Assembly: GCA_900757695.1 (NCBI GenBank)
Contig: CAAEOU010000141.1
Coordinates: 1 to 16,702, forward strand
DNA: 16,702 nucleotides
Source: an uncultured Oscillospiraceae bacterium
GTDB taxonomy: Bacteria; Bacillota_A; Clostridia; Oscillospirales; Oscillospiraceae
Reading direction: 5' to 3'
In this document: positions 7,876-13,344 of the stretch, one piece after another
Layout: every line of letters starts with the position of its first letter
Position numbering within the stretch: position 1 is the stretch's first letter
Position numbers and translations under genes: made by a program
The notes under the pieces: model-generated
The model's input: the letters and a program-made list of their open reading frames with translations, nothing else
Told to the model about the DNA's origin: nothing
Databases searched by the model: none

Positions 7876-7927
7876 ACCGGAATGTGTACTGTCACCATAG
7901 ACAAAAATCCATCCGAGAAAGACATAC

Positions 7928-7957
7928 ATTTCCGCTATTATTTATAAAAAAGGAAAT
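7928..7957. promoter_or_regulatory. Candidate operator dyad upstream of the met leader promoter
   Basis: ATTTCC (7928-7933) and GGAAAT (7952-7957) form a spaced inverted repeat immediately upstream of the -35 box at 7963, in the divergent region between the lysR operon and metQNI. The half-site centres are about 24 bases apart across an AT-rich core. It could be a regulator site; no experiment or second copy supports it here. Confidence 0.25.
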
Positions 7958-7962
7958 TCCTG

Positions 7963-7991
7963 TTGACATCGTGGGAATACAGGTTTATAAT
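7963..7991 (+). promoter_or_regulatory. Consensus promoter of the met leader and metQNI operon
   Basis: Perfect TTGACA (7963-7968), 17-base spacer, perfect TATAAT (7986-7991). Transcription should start near 7998, about 30 bases before the leader-peptide start and about 330 bases before metQ. Confidence 0.93.
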
Positions 7992-8027
7992 ACGACCAAC
8001 GATTCCAAAGGAAAGGAGAAAGCAACC

Positions 8028-8129
8028 GTGATTGTTGGCCGCAGAAACATGATGAACATGTTCGGGATGTGCATGGGCTCCATGTGCATGTGCCGTTGCG
8101 CCAATTTTCATAAAATGCTTTCTCGCTAA
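8028..8129 (+). CDS. Met/Cys-rich leader peptide upstream of metQNI
   Basis: Open frame of 33 codons with a strong ribosome binding site (AAAGGAG at 8012-8018, 9 bases before GTG) and a consensus promoter just upstream. Apart from the start codon, ATG occurs at codons 8, 9, 11, 14, 16, 19, 21 and 30, and TGC at codons 15, 20, 22 and 24; so 11 of the 17 codons from 8 to 24 are Met or Cys. This is far beyond chance and matches a control-codon run in a leader peptide. An intrinsic terminator begins 33 bases after its stop, followed by a methionine transporter operon. I infer that ribosome stalling at Met (perhaps Cys) codons controls readthrough into metQ. A Met/Cys metal-binding peptide is an alternative reading. 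Confidence 0.8.
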   Translation: MIVGRRNMMNMFGMCMGSMCMCRCANFHKMLSR

Positions 8130-8191
8130 TCGATACCGGCACGGAGCCGGAGGTGTTTTCTGCGGGGAGCGATAGGCTTCCTGCTTTTTTT
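8090..8191 (+). promoter_or_regulatory. Candidate ribosome-mediated attenuator region
   Basis: Mutually exclusive pairings are visible. Segment 1, GTGCCG (8090-8095, end of the Met/Cys run), pairs with CGGCAC (8137-8142). CCGGC (8136-8140) can instead pair with GCCGG (8146-8150). GGAGCC (8143-8148) can pair with GGCTTCC (8175-8181, one bulge), which would take the 3' arm of the terminator at 8162-8184. A ribosome stalled on the first Met codons leaves segment 1 free, frees 8143-8148 and would prevent termination. The logic is inferred; no free energies were computed. Confidence 0.55.
8162..8191 (+). terminator. Intrinsic terminator in the metQ leader
   Basis: Eight-pair stem with two G-U pairs, GCGGGGAG (8162-8169) with CTTCCTGC (8177-8184), 7-base loop, followed by seven T residues (8185-8191). 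It lies 33 bases after the leader-peptide stop and about 140 bases before metQ, so it would cut transcription before the transporter genes. Confidence 0.82.
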
Positions 8192-8210
8192 ATGACTGGA
8201 GGAATCGAAG

Positions 8211-8270
8211 ATGCAACATATTTTCTACTGGGTACGATGTACCCGCTGGAACGGACGAATGTGTCACTGA
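8211..8270 (+). CDS. Second possible micro-ORF in the metQ leader
   Basis: ATG at 8211 with GGAGG (8198-8202) 8 bases upstream opens a frame of 19 residues, with two Trp, one internal Met and two Cys. A hairpin GGGTAC/GTACCC (8230-8235, 8239-8244) lies inside it, and a GTGTC/GACAC dyad (8261-8265, 8269-8273) covers its stop. It may be translated, but composition alone does not prove a function. Confidence 0.35.
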   Translation: MQHIFYWVRCTRWNGRMCH

Positions 8271-8328
8271 CACTTTATATCATAGATCAAATTTATCTCA
8301 AATGAAAACATAAAAGGAGACGTTCGTT

Positions 8329-9255
8329 ATGAAAAGCAAAAAGATCATTTCTCTGCTGCTGGCAGCTGCCTGTGTATTTGGCCTGACCGCCTGCGGCAGC
8401 ACCGAGAGCAGCACCGCCGCATCCACCGGCTCTGCCGCTGCTGAGACCTCTGCCGCTGAGGCAAAGACTGAGACCAAGGCTTCCGGCCTGCAGATCGCCA
8501 TCCCCAACGACACCACCAACGAGGCTCGTGCCCTGCTGCTGCTGCAGGATCTGGGCTACATCAAGCTCAAGGACGGCGCCGGCATCACCGCCACCAAGGC
8601 TGACGTTGCCGAGAATCCTCTTGGCATTGAGTTCGTGGAGGCTGAGGCTGCACAGCTGCCCAACGTTCTTCAGGATGTGGACTACGCCGTGATCAACTCC
8701 AACTATGCCATTGCTGCAAACATTGATCCCATGACGCAGGCACTGAAGATGGAGGGTTCCTCCTCTGCTTACTCCAACATCGTTGCTGTGAAGGAAGGCA
8801 ATGAGGAGACCGATAAGACCAAGGCTCTGGTCGCTGCACTGGAGAGCCAGAAGGTTGCCGATTACATCACCGAGACCTATAAGGGCTCCGTGGTCAGCAC
8901 CGTAGACAACCCCACCGATGGCTTTGACAGCTCCGTGGACTATGACGCCCTGAAGGGCCAGACCATTTCCGTGGCTGCTTCTCCCGCTCCCCACGCCGAG
9001 ATCCTAAAGGTTGCACAGGAGATTCTGGCCGAGAAGGATATCACTCTGGATATTCAGGAGTATCAGGATTACGTCATCCCCAACAACGTAGTAGAGCAGG
9101 GCGAGTGCGATGCAAACTACTTCCAGCATCAGCCCTATCTGGACGACTTCAATAACGAGAACGGCACGCACCTTGTTTCTGTGGCTGCCATTCACGTAGA
9201 GCCCATGGGCCTGTACGGCGGCAAGCAGACCACGCTGGACGCTCTGGAGCAGTAA
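8329..9255 (+). CDS. metQ: Methionine-binding lipoprotein, circularly permuted MetQ/NlpA family
   Basis: Substrate-binding lipoprotein for the MetNI transporter, 308 residues. The signal peptide ends in a lipobox LTAC with lipidated Cys22, then a Ser/Thr/Ala/Glu linker (23-52). The folded part is in swapped order. Residues 54-190 match the usual C-terminal part of MetQ: IAIPNDTTN (56-64), ALLLLQDLGYIKLKDG (68-83), VEAEAAQLP (103-111), VINSNYA (121-127), AYSNIVAV (147-154). Residues 212-308 match the usual N-terminal part: SPAPHAEIL (218-226), YQDYVIPNN (245-253), DANYFQHQPYLD (261-272), HVEPMGLYGGK (289-299), LDALEQ (303-308). In ordinary MetQ the SLDEL segment runs directly into the IAIPND strand; here these are the two ends. 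Ligand-site elements of both lobes are kept, so function is likely. AAGGAG at 8314-8319. Confidence 0.93.
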   Translation: MKSKKIISLLLAAACVFGLTACGSTESSTAASTGSAAAETSAAEAKTETKASGLQIAIPNDTTNEARALLLLQDLGYIKLKDGAGITATKADVAENPLGIEFVEAEAAQLPNVLQDVDYAVINSNYAIAANIDPMTQALKMEGSSSAYSNIVAVKEGNEETDKTKALVAALESQKVADYITETYKGSVVSTVDNPTDGFDSSVDYDALKGQTISVAASPAPHAEILKVAQEILAEKDITLDIQEYQDYVIPNNVVEQGECDANYFQHQPYLDDFNNENGTHLVSVAAIHVEPMGLYGGKQTTLDALEQ

Positions 9256-9263
9256 GATAACCG

Positions 9264-9294
9264 AAAACGCCGGCTGAAACATGCCGGCGTTTTT
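9264..9294 (+). terminator. Internal terminator between metQ and metN
   Basis: Stem AAAACGCCGGC (9264-9274) with GCCGGCGTTTT (9283-9293), 8-base loop, five T residues (9290-9294). Lying inside the operon, it would lower metNI transcript relative to metQ, as is common for binding-protein-dependent transporters. Confidence 0.82.
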
Positions 9295-9317
9295 GTGCTG
9301 AAAAAGGAGGCTATGAA

Positions 9318-10316
9318 ATGATCGAGATCAAGCACCTCTATAAGTCCTTTGAAACTTCGGCGGGGACCGTGGAGGCCCTGAAGGATATCAATCTGACCAT
9401 CGAGGACGGAGATATCTACGGTATCATTGGCATGTCCGGCGCCGGTAAGAGCACACTGGTGCGCTGCATCAATATGCTGGAGCGGCCCACAGAGGGCTCC
9501 GTCATCATTGGCGGCAAGAATATGGGCATGCTGAAGCCCGGTGAGCTCCGTGAGGCCCGGCGGGATATCACCATGATCTTTCAGGGATTCAACCTGCTGA
9601 TGCAGCGGAACTGCCTTCGGAACATCTGCTTTCCGCTGGAGCTGGCAGGCATGAAAAAGGCAGAGGCCAAAAAGAAGGCCATGGAGCTGCTGGAGCTGGT
9701 AGGTCTTCCGGATAAGGCCAAGAACTACCCGGCACAGCTTTCCGGCGGACAGCAGCAGCGGATCGCCATTGCCCGTGCGCTGGCCACCAATCCCAAGGTG
9801 CTGCTCTGTGACGAGGCAACCTCGGCCCTTGACCCCAGCACCACCCATTCGATTTTGCAGCTGATCCGGGATATCAACCGGAAGCTGGGGATTACCTGTA
9901 TCATCATTACCCACCAGATGAGCGTGGTGGAAGAGATCTGTAATCATGTTGCCATTCTGGACGGCGGGCAGGTGGCGGAGGAGGGGGCCGTTGGCACCGT
10001 GTTCTCCAGCCCCAAATCTCAGGCAGCCCGCCGGCTGGTGTTCCCTCAGGGGGAGGACGAGCTGGTGTCCAATCCCGGCACCGAGGCACGGATCCGGGTG
10101 ATCTTCAACGGGGCCAAGGCGGCCGGTACGCCGCTGATTGCAACCATGGCCAGCGAAAAGCATATCCTTGTGAATATTCTCTCTGCCAGCACCCGTTCCA
10201 TTGAGGATCGGGCCTATGGAAGCATGCTGCTGGGTGTTCCCGGCGGCGAGAACGTGGTGAAGGAGACCATTGCGTATCTTTCCAGCGTTCCGGATGTCAT
10301 TGTAGAGGAGGTCTGA
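9318..10316 (+). CDS. metN: Methionine ABC transporter ATP-binding protein
   Basis: Cytoplasmic ATPase of the methionine importer, 332 residues. ABC motifs in order: Walker A GMSGAGKST (38-46), Q-loop Q89 in FQGFNLL, signature LSGGQQQR (141-148), Walker B VLLCDE (161-166), D-loop SALD, H-loop H199 in ITHQ. After the nucleotide-binding domain, residues about 258-330 form a NIL (ACT-like) domain. In the well-studied E. coli MetNI this C2 domain binds L-methionine and shuts the transporter when internal methionine is high, so the same feedback is likely. ATG 9318 has AAGGAGG (9304-9310) 7 bases upstream. Directly followed by metI after 3 bases. Confidence 0.96.
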   Translation: MIEIKHLYKSFETSAGTVEALKDINLTIEDGDIYGIIGMSGAGKSTLVRCINMLERPTEGSVIIGGKNMGMLKPGELREARRDITMIFQGFNLLMQRNCLRNICFPLELAGMKKAEAKKKAMELLELVGLPDKAKNYPAQLSGGQQQRIAIARALATNPKVLLCDEATSALDPSTTHSILQLIRDINRKLGITCIIITHQMSVVEEICNHVAILDGGQVAEEGAVGTVFSSPKSQAARRLVFPQGEDELVSNPGTEARIRVIFNGAKAAGTPLIATMASEKHILVNILSASTRSIEDRAYGSMLLGVPGGENVVKETIAYLSSVPDVIVEEV

Positions 10317-10319
10317 CCG

Positions 10320-11024
10320 ATGTTTGATAATCTGTTTTCTGCGGAATCTGTGCAGCTGGCATGGGAGGTCATTCGGGCAGAGATCCCCTTTGCCATCTGG
10401 GAGACCTTTTATGTGACGGTGGTTTCTACGGCACTGGCTGTGGTCATTGGACTGCCCTTGGGCGTCCTGCTGGTGGCGGGCGATAAAAACGGCGTGCTGC
10501 CGCTGCCCCGGTGGCTTATGCAGGTGCTCAATGTGATCATCAATCTGCTGCGTTCGGTTCCGTTCCTGATCTTGATGATCATGGTTTTCCCGCTGTCTCG
10601 ATTGATCGTGGGCACCACGGTGGGTACCGTGGCGACCATTGTACCGCTGGTGGTAGCGGCGTTCCCCTTTGTGGCCCGACTGGCAGAGACCAGCCTTCGG
10701 GAGGTGAGCCCCAATATCATTGAGGCGGCTCAGTCCATGGGTGCATCTCCCTTCCAGATCATCGTAAAAGTGATGATTCCGGAGAGTGTTCCCTCTCTGA
10801 TCTCTAATCTGACCACTGCCATTACCACAATCCTTGGCTATTCGGCTATGAGCGGTATCATCGGCGGCGGCGGGCTGGGTAAGATCGCCATCAACTACGG
10901 CTATTATCGGTATAAGTATCTGGTAATGCTGGTGGCGGTGATCCTGCTGATTATTCTGGTGCAGATCTTCCAGACCGTGGGTACACGTCTGACGGTAAAG
11001 CTGGATCGGCGGCTGAAACGGTAA
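10320..11024 (+). CDS. metI: Methionine ABC transporter permease
   Basis: Membrane subunit of the MetNIQ importer, 234 residues, normal for MetI. It has about five membrane segments (roughly 22-53, 64-91, 98-120, 157-184, 198-221). The conserved cytoplasmic coupling loop EAAQSMGASPFQIIVKVMIPE (135-155) contains the EAA motif with Gly141, which docks onto MetN. SGIIGGGGLGKIAINYGYYRY (178-198) is the characteristic MetI C-terminal signature. AGAGGAGG (10304-10311) inside the metN 3' end is 8 bases before ATG, so translation is probably coupled. Last gene of the operon. Confidence 0.96.
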   Translation: MFDNLFSAESVQLAWEVIRAEIPFAIWETFYVTVVSTALAVVIGLPLGVLLVAGDKNGVLPLPRWLMQVLNVIINLLRSVPFLILMIMVFPLSRLIVGTTVGTVATIVPLVVAAFPFVARLAETSLREVSPNIIEAAQSMGASPFQIIVKVMIPESVPSLISNLTTAITTILGYSAMSGIIGGGGLGKIAINYGYYRYKYLVMLVAVILLIILVQIFQTVGTRLTVKLDRRLKR

Positions 11025-11035
11025 GCTCAAATAAA

Positions 11036-11072
11036 AAACAAGGCTGAAGCATCCTGCTTCAGCCTTGTTTTT
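11036..11072. terminator. Bidirectional terminator between metI and the beta-helix gene
   Basis: Perfect 15-bp stem AAACAAGGCTGAAGC (11036-11050) with GCTTCAGCCTTGTTT (11056-11070), 5-base loop. It is flanked by an A run on the left and a T run on the right, so it works for both converging genes. Confidence 0.92.
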
Positions 11073-11084
11073 GCTAAGATTGCA

Positions 11085-12431
11085 TTATGCGGTATAGACC
11101 AGCTTGCCGCCGGAGGGGAGAGTGACGGATTCACCGGAGCCCTTGACGGTGATGGTGACGCCTGCGGCGGCATCCAGTCCGTTGCTGCTTCCGATCAGCG
11201 TCAGCTGGGAGTCCTTGGTGGCGGTAAAGGTGCTGCCTTCGGTGAGGCGGAACTGGGGATAGCCGGTAACGCCGCCGGTAAGCGAGGTGTCTACCAGATT
11301 CATGCAGGTCTTCCGTTCGGGATCCTCGCAGAGGAAATCGCCCATGACCTCCATGGATTCCATGCACAGCTGCACGCCGTAGTCGTCCTCGGCATGGCTG
11401 CGGGTCTGATAATAGAAGCTGTCGTCGGTGAGCATGGTCTTGAGGATCACGCCGTTTTCCGCAATGATCCGGCAGTTCTTCAGGTAGATATCCACATTGG
11501 TGGATTTGCACCGGAACATCTCCTCGACGGAGGTGAGATCGGCGTGCTCCATGCGGATGGTGCCGATGTCCTCGAGGTCATGCATACCGCCGTGGATCAG
11601 GAAGCCGTAGCCCTTGCAGGTTCCCGAAACGTCGTGGAAGCTCACGGAGGAGTTTCCGTCCTGAATACCAAAGATATTGCCTGAGGACATGGTGCAGCGG
11701 TTCAGCACCACATGGCAGCCGTTATCGGAGTAGATGCAGTAGCCGTTGCCGCCCATATCGATGGAGGAATCGTTGGCCTCCAGATAGACATAGCCGCCGG
11801 AGGAGTCGGTAGAAAGTGCGGCCCATGCCTCGCCGTAAATCTTGCAGCCGTAGAAATAGCTTTCGGAATTGTCCATAGACAGATGCGTGCGGCAGTTGCC
11901 GCCAAGACCCAAGGGGGCGGGGGGCTCCATCATGCCGGGGCCGATAACGGGCACATAGCCCTCCGGCAGGGGGCCGCCGTAGGTGGCAAGCTCTGCATCA
12001 AAGACCTTCAGGGTGGCGCCGGTGGTTGCAATGGTGGCGGCACGGGTGGAGCCGTGGGTGACGATGGAGCCGCCACGGATATCCACCTTAGCGCCGGATT
12101 CTGCCAGAACTCCGGCACCCTTGCAGGTAAAGTCGCTGCATCCGCAGCCGGAAAGGGAAATTTCAGGCTCCAGCATTACGCAGGTGCCGCCTTCTACCAC
12201 CACTGCGTTGAGCTCCGGCTTGTCGCTTTCCAGCTTCATGGTCAGAAGATCGCCGGACTCGGTGAGATCGGTGGTATAGTCCGCAAGGCCGGAACGGGCG
12301 GTATTGACTTCGCCGCCGGTAAGCCACAGAGCGGCCTGCTCCTGCTCCGCATGGGCGAAGGAGGGACGGTTATTCTTGGCCAGAGGATTCCGGCCGCAGA
12401 TGAATTTTGTTTTTTCGTTCAGATTTGCCAT
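11085..12431 (-). CDS. Cysteine-rich beta-helix-like protein without signal peptide
   Basis: Protein of 448 residues that I cannot assign to a characterised family. From about residue 76 it is built of short strands and turns rich in Gly, Ser, Thr and Asn, with repeating rungs such as GGTCVMLEPEISLSG, GYVYLEANDSSIDMGGNGY and GCHVVLNRCTMSSGN. That is the look of a right-handed parallel beta-helix. The N-terminus (MANLNEKTKF) has no signal peptide and there is no membrane segment or wall anchor, so it appears cytoplasmic. It has 16 cysteines (12, 84, 96, 98, 103, 180, 196, 232, 239, 246, 272, 308, 320, 356, 368, 376), compatible with a reduced cytosolic location. ATG 12431 is chosen for AAGGAG (plus 12440-12445), 8 bases away; a TTG at 12449 is unsupported. 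Single-gene transcript between promoter and terminator. Confidence 0.7.
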   Translation of the reverse strand: MANLNEKTKFICGRNPLAKNNRPSFAHAEQEQAALWLTGGEVNTARSGLADYTTDLTESGDLLTMKLESDKPELNAVVVEGGTCVMLEPEISLSGCGCSDFTCKGAGVLAESGAKVDIRGGSIVTHGSTRAATIATTGATLKVFDAELATYGGPLPEGYVPVIGPGMMEPPAPLGLGGNCRTHLSMDNSESYFYGCKIYGEAWAALSTDSSGGYVYLEANDSSIDMGGNGYCIYSDNGCHVVLNRCTMSSGNIFGIQDGNSSVSFHDVSGTCKGYGFLIHGGMHDLEDIGTIRMEHADLTSVEEMFRCKSTNVDIYLKNCRIIAENGVILKTMLTDDSFYYQTRSHAEDDYGVQLCMESMEVMGDFLCEDPERKTCMNLVDTSLTGGVTGYPQFRLTEGSTFTATKDSQLTLIGSSNGLDAAAGVTITVKGSGESVTLPSGGKLVYTA

Positions 12432-12463
12432 TGGGCATGCTCCTTCCAAGGTTAGCTAATGGT

Positions 12464-12492
12464 ATGGTAGCAGAACATTTTCTCTACGTCAA
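12464..12492 (-). promoter_or_regulatory. Promoter of the beta-helix gene
   Basis: Minus strand TTGACG (12487-12492), 17-base spacer, TACCAT (12464-12469). The -35 matches five of six positions, the -10 four of six. Confidence 0.65.
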
Positions 12493-12525
12493 TAGTTCGT
12501 GTACAAAATAACAGAAATTGAAAGG

Positions 12526-12556
12526 CGGAATGGCATTTTGAAGCCGTTCCATTCCG
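12526..12556. repeat. Inverted repeat upstream of the beta-helix gene
   Basis: CGGAATGG (12526-12533) and CCATTCCG (12549-12556) are perfect 8-base complements, lying about 35 bases upstream of the minus-strand -35 box. Related fragments recur nearby (GGCGGAAAATGGAATTGCC at 12572-12590). It may be an operator or a hairpin; there is no T run. Confidence 0.45.
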
Positions 12557-12585
12557 GTTTGTCAACGGTTCGGCGGAAAATGGAA

Positions 12586-12615
12586 TTGCCCTTTGAAATG
12601 GTATACTGATATAAT
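12586..12615 (+). promoter_or_regulatory. Candidate promoter for the truncated lipoprotein gene
   Basis: TATAAT at 12610-12615 with TTGCCC (12586-12591) 18 bases upstream. The -10 is perfect, the -35 weak. Confidence 0.5.
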
Positions 12616-12658
12616 GAAAGCAAATTATGCTACGATACAAGGAATGGAGGCAATCAGC

Positions 12659-12748
12659 ATGAAACCAATGAAACTGCTTTCTCTGGGGCTTGCGGCAGCG
12701 ATGACATTGAGCCTGTGCGGATGTGGGGATGCAGCTTCTATCGCATAA
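12659..12748 (+). pseudogene. Lipoprotein signal-peptide remnant or lipopeptide of 29 residues
   Basis: ATG at 12659 with TGGAGG (12645-12650) 8 bases upstream and a promoter before it. The frame encodes a convincing lipoprotein signal: Lys residues at 2 and 5, a hydrophobic core LLSLGLAAAMTLSL, and a Cys at residue 20 or 22 (LSLCGC) as in the LSLCGCG lipobox pattern of clostridial lipoproteins. It ends in TAA only seven residues after the second Cys. The most likely reading is a lipoprotein gene truncated by deletion or by arrival of the hairpin element that follows at once. A genuine short lipopeptide is possible because expression signals are intact. Confidence 0.55.
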
Positions 12749-12806
12749 AAAGATCATCGAGCACACCGAACGGGAAAAGCACAAGCTCCCGCTCGGTGTG
12801 CTCGAT
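12747..12806 (-). terminator. Long hairpin, terminator-like on the minus strand
   Basis: Stem ATCGAGCACACCGA (12756-12769) with TCGGTGTGCTCGAT (12793-12806), one A-C mismatch, then CGGGA (12771-12775) with TCCCG (12787-12791). On the plus strand no T run follows; read on the minus strand it is followed after four bases by TTTTT (plus 12747-12751). Confidence 0.5.
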
Positions 12807-12985
12807 TGCTGTTATTCTCGTTGAAAACTTGACCGAAAGGGCTTGGGGCTTTATAATAATATCTGCGCATATTTTCACTGGAACGCCGGAGCGCTCCGGC
12901 GAATGGCGCAAGGATTCTGGACGGATTTATCCAAAATCCTTGCACCCCAACAAAGCCGGTTGACCACGAAGGCCTTGGCTTTCAT
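12749..12985. repeat. Hairpin-rich intergenic element
   Basis: About 240 bases without a convincing gene but dense in structure. There is a long inverted repeat at 12756-12806, a perfect 18-base palindrome CGCCGGAGCGCTCCGGCG at 12884-12901, and a GCAAGGATT/AATCCTTGC stem (12908-12916, 12935-12943) with an inner TGGA/TCCA. Short frames on the minus strand lack ribosome binding sites. The pattern resembles a dispersed intergenic repeat or a structured RNA; a single copy in this window cannot tell which. Confidence 0.4.
12829..12857 (+). promoter_or_regulatory. Strong promoter-like sequence inside the intergenic element
   Basis: TTGACC (12829-12834), 17-base spacer, TATAAT (12852-12857). It could start a small structured RNA through 12884-12943 or read into the zinc-ribbon gene. 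Confidence 0.5.
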
Positions 12986-12990
12986 GGTGT

Positions 12991-13017
12991 TTGGCTTTGC
13001 TCAGTACGCATTATAAT
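12991..13017 (+). promoter_or_regulatory. Candidate promoter of the zinc-ribbon/radical-SAM operon
   Basis: Perfect TATAAT (13012-13017) with TTGGCT (12991-12996) at a short 15-base spacing. A leader hairpin follows at 13032-13060, just before the ribosome binding site. Confidence 0.4.
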
Positions 13018-13031
13018 AAACGGAAGAAAAT

Positions 13032-13060
13032 GAATCCGAGGTTCATAGGAACCCGGAATT
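13032..13060 (+). other. Leader hairpin before the zinc-ribbon gene
   Basis: GGTTC (13040-13044) pairs with GAACC (13049-13053) around an ATAG loop. The stem continues with G13038-C13054, CC/GG and T-A after one bulged A. It stops just before the GGAGG ribosome binding site at 13061-13065 and has no T run, so it is not a terminator. Confidence 0.4.
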
Positions 13061-13074
13061 GGAGGTAATTTACT

Positions 13075-13335
13075 ATGCTGCTTACATGCCCGGAATGTCA
13101 AAATAAAGTGTCCGATCAGGCGGAAGTCTGCCCCAAGTGCGGCTATCCCGTAAAAAAGATGATGGAGCGGATGCGCATTTTTGTATTTGACCATGAGACC
13201 ATGACCGGAAAGACCCCGGCAGACGATGCCGCCATTGAGGTGGCGGAGGACTTTTACGGAGAACTGCTGGCCTCCGGCGATGGCCGGGTATGGAATTCCG
13301 GCGGTCAGGTGGTTGCAGAGTTCCGTTATAAGTAA
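13075..13335 (+). CDS. Small zinc-ribbon protein
   Basis: Protein of 86 residues. The N-terminus is a four-cysteine zinc ribbon, CPEC (5-8) and CPKCGYPV (19-26), followed by a region of about 60 residues with a helix (DDAAIEVAEDFYGELLAS) and a terminal strand pair. GGAGG (13061-13065) lies 9 bases before ATG. The stop codon overlaps the ribosome binding site of the radical-SAM gene (TAAGGAG), so the two are co-transcribed. Function unknown; the zinc ribbon suggests binding to nucleic acid or protein, but no specific family is recognised. Confidence 0.8.
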   Translation: MLLTCPECQNKVSDQAEVCPKCGYPVKKMMERMRIFVFDHETMTGKTPADDAAIEVAEDFYGELLASGDGRVWNSGGQVVAEFRYK

Positions 13336-13344
13336 GGAGAGGCC

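Noticed and set aside
7992..8328. SAM riboswitch or T-box in the metQ leader
   Set aside because: No S-box core (no matching GAGGG/SAM-pocket pattern or kink-turn) and no T-box sequence (no GGGTGGNACC-like element) could be found on reading the leader. A search with covariance models would be decisive.
9192..11030. Open frame of 612 codons on the minus strand opposite metQ (3' end), metN and metI
   Set aside because: It lies antisense to three well-recognised genes, its product is low-complexity in His, Gln and Asp with no recognisable domain, and it crosses two strong terminators. It is an artefact of codon bias on the coding strand.
11712..12455. Long plus-strand frame opposite the beta-helix gene
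   Set aside because: Gly/Ala-rich shadow of the minus-strand gene, no ribosome binding site, and it runs through the promoter of that gene.
12754..12945. Minus-strand frame of 63 residues over the intergenic hairpins
   Set aside because: It is encoded largely by inverted repeats, lacks a ribosome binding site and has no recognisable fold.
12875..12985. Minus-strand frame of 36 residues in the intergenic element
   Set aside because: No ribosome binding site before its ATG, and its sequence is dictated by the palindromes; more likely a non-coding element.
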